Positions 62,801 to 64,000 of a stretch of DNA of 64,000 nt are shown here, piece by piece. The stretch's first letter is position 1, and every line of letters begins with the position of its first letter. Below the pieces are notes generated by a model, which did not search any database, had not been told where the DNA came from, and was given only the letters and a program-made list of their open reading frames with translations. Source of the stretch: JAYODW01 sp038116745 (lineage in GTDB: Bacteria; Pseudomonadota; Gammaproteobacteria; Ga0077536); assembly GCA_038116745.1 (NCBI GenBank), contig JAYODW010000004.1, positions 1-64,000 on the forward strand, read 5' to 3'. Both the position numbers and the translations under genes were made by a program.

Positions 62801-63592
62801 TCACCGTCCGGTGAAACGTGGCTCCCGGCGATCCGCCGTCGCGGCGATGCCTTCCTTCCAGTCTTCCGTACCGCGCAGCCAGTTCTGCTCTGCCAGCTCA
62901 TGATCGGTCTGCATAGCAATACGATCAGCCATTCCCAGACGCAGGGTCGTGCGGGTCGACATCACCGCCAGCGGTGCGCAGCCAGCAATTTCAGCCGCCA
63001 GCTCGGTCGCCGCCTGACGCACTTCTTCCAGCGGAACGCAGACGTCGGCCAGGCCCCATTCCACCGCCTGCTCGCCGTTCAGGCGTCGGCTGGTAAGACA
63101 CAGCAGGGCCGCCTTCTGCCGGCCGAGCAGCTCCGGCAGGGTCACGGTCAGACCGAACCCCGGGTGGAACCCGAGACGAGTGAAATTGGCGCTGAAGCGA
63201 CCTTCAGGGCAGGTCACCCGGAAGTCAGCTGAGACCGCAAGCCCGAGGCCGCCGCCGATCGCCGCCCCCTGTACTGCCGCCACCACCGGCTTGCGGCAAC
63301 GGAAAATGCGCACGGCCTGGCGATAGAGTTCATTGGACAGCGCGCCGGCAGAGCTGTCCTTGGCGTTGCCCGCATCGCTGGCGCCGAAATTCGCGCCGGC
63401 GCAGAAATTCTTGCCCTGCGCGCAAAGCACGATAGCTCTGCAGTCGGCCTCGTCGTCCAGCTGCTCGTACACTTCAGCGATCTGTCCGATGAGATCGATG
63501 TCAAAAAAATTGTGCGGGGGGCGCTGGATCTCAACCGTGGCGACGTGGGCGTTCAGACTCACGCCGAGATCCTGGGTATCTAGTGTGCTCAC
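62801..63592 (-). CDS. Enoyl-CoA hydratase/isomerase family protein
   Basis: The 263-residue crotonase has HVATVEIQRPPHNFFDIDL, GKNFCAGANFGASD (oxyanion strand), AVQGAAIGGGLGLAVSADFRV and LTSRRLNGEQAVEWGLADVCVP. In the segment where hydratases carry the QPEI Glu it has FSANFTRLG, so it may catalyse a different crotonase reaction. It is divergent from the next crotonase gene. Confidence 0.85.
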   Translation of the reverse strand: MSTLDTQDLGVSLNAHVATVEIQRPPHNFFDIDLIGQIAEVYEQLDDEADCRAIVLCAQGKNFCAGANFGASDAGNAKDSSAGALSNELYRQAVRIFRCRKPVVAAVQGAAIGGGLGLAVSADFRVTCPEGRFSANFTRLGFHPGFGLTVTLPELLGRQKAALLCLTSRRLNGEQAVEWGLADVCVPLEEVRQAATELAAEIAGCAPLAVMSTRTTLRLGMADRIAMQTDHELAEQNWLRGTEDWKEGIAATADRREPRFTGR

Positions 63593-63773
63593 AGATCGGT
63601 TTCCTCATGCGTTCATGAAATTCGCGAGCGTCTGCCGGTGCCGGGCGCGATCCGCTCGCTGCGCGATTGTCGGTCAAGCGCCCGCCGGACGCCACGTGCG
63701 CCGACCTGCTGCGGCAGCGTAGCGGCTGCGATCATCGATAATGGCGATGCCTGCTCACAGAAGGACCGCACTC

Positions 63774-64000
63774 ATGTACGACACCCTGGACTTTACGCTC
63801 GACCACGGCGTCGCCACCATTCGACTCAACCGACCGGACCGGCTGAACGCGATCAACCGTCTGATGATCGCGGACCTGACCGGCCTCTGCCAACGGCTCG
63901 ACGATGAATCCGGGCTGCGTGCGGTTGTGCTGACCGGTAATGGCCGCGCCTTCTGCGCCGGCGCCGACATCACCGTCCTTGATACCATCGAAAGCGCGGC
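63774..64000 (+). CDS. Enoyl-CoA hydratase/isomerase family protein (cut by window end)
   Basis: The 75 visible residues start MYDTLDFTLDHGVATIRLNRPDRLNAIN and include GNGRAFCAGADI, the oxyanion strand of crotonases. The gene continues past the window. AAGGACC lies 9 bp before the ATG. It is divergent from the crotonase gene at 62.8-63.6 kb, with 181 bp between them. Confidence 0.85.
   Translation, partial: MYDTLDFTLDHGVATIRLNRPDRLNAINRLMIADLTGLCQRLDDESGLRAVVLTGNGRAFCAGADITVLDTIESA

Overview
This window is high-GC chromosomal DNA from a heterotrophic, catabolically versatile Gram-negative bacterium, most likely a gammaproteobacterium. Supporting signs are the mla outer-membrane lipid-transport operon, a PEP-CTERM/PrsR/PrsT surface-protein system, protocatechuate and homoprotocatechuate cleavage pathways, a DUF1329/DUF1302 pair and several F420-type luciferase-like oxidoreductases. 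No tRNA, rRNA, insertion sequence, phage or CRISPR element was seen. Two 100-N assembly gaps occur (5677-5776 and 31579-31678), each inside or next to a real gene.

0-9 kb is an envelope/exopolysaccharide region. It starts with the 3' part of a sigma-54 activator of the PrsR type. A four-gene membrane and glycosyltransferase operon follows on the minus strand, then a secreted subtilase with a Thr-rich repeat tail and a secreted protein with a PEP-CTERM-like anchor. The anchor protein has a clear -24/-12 (sigma-54) promoter and, further upstream, two copies of a 17-bp box. Activator, promoter type and surface target are therefore all visible in one window.

9-14.3 kb holds housekeeping and orphan genes: a DUF429 protein, a ChaC-like cyclotransferase, glycerol kinase, a zinc metallohydrolase and an HD-domain protein. 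14.4-22.3 kb is a compact minus-strand operon for 4-hydroxybenzoate and protocatechuate ortho-cleavage (pcaI, pcaJ, pcaH, pcaG, pobA, pcaB, pcaC and a CYP199-like P450), preceded by a phosphotransferase gene. 22.6-27.1 kb holds a 1214-residue lipoprotein that joins an adhesin-like region to PrsT-type TPRs, then a YbhP-like endonuclease/phosphatase-family gene.

27-31.6 kb is a homoprotocatechuate-type meta pathway (hpaR, hpaG, hpaF, hpaE) with a LigAB-type extradiol dioxygenase in the place normally held by HpaD. A double palindrome in the divergent promoter region is a probable HpaR operator. 31.7-34.6 kb is the mlaFEDCB operon. 34.7-43.2 kb carries a crotonase with no standard start codon, two LLM oxidoreductases, another crotonase and the leucine-catabolism genes liuA, liuB and liuD.

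43.3-64 kb is a loose, mostly uncharacterised catabolic region. It holds a MetE-like methyltransferase, a fumarylacetoacetase-family hydrolase, a second P450, two acyl-CoA dehydrogenases, a thiolase, a cyclase/formamidase-like enzyme, a tandem EthD protein, a nitroreductase, two DUF1329 proteins, a DUF1302 barrel, a GAF-PAS histidine kinase, another LLM enzyme and two crotonases, the last cut by the window edge. The content points to degradation of aromatic or hydrophobic compounds through CoA thioesters. The actual substrates cannot be read from the sequence.
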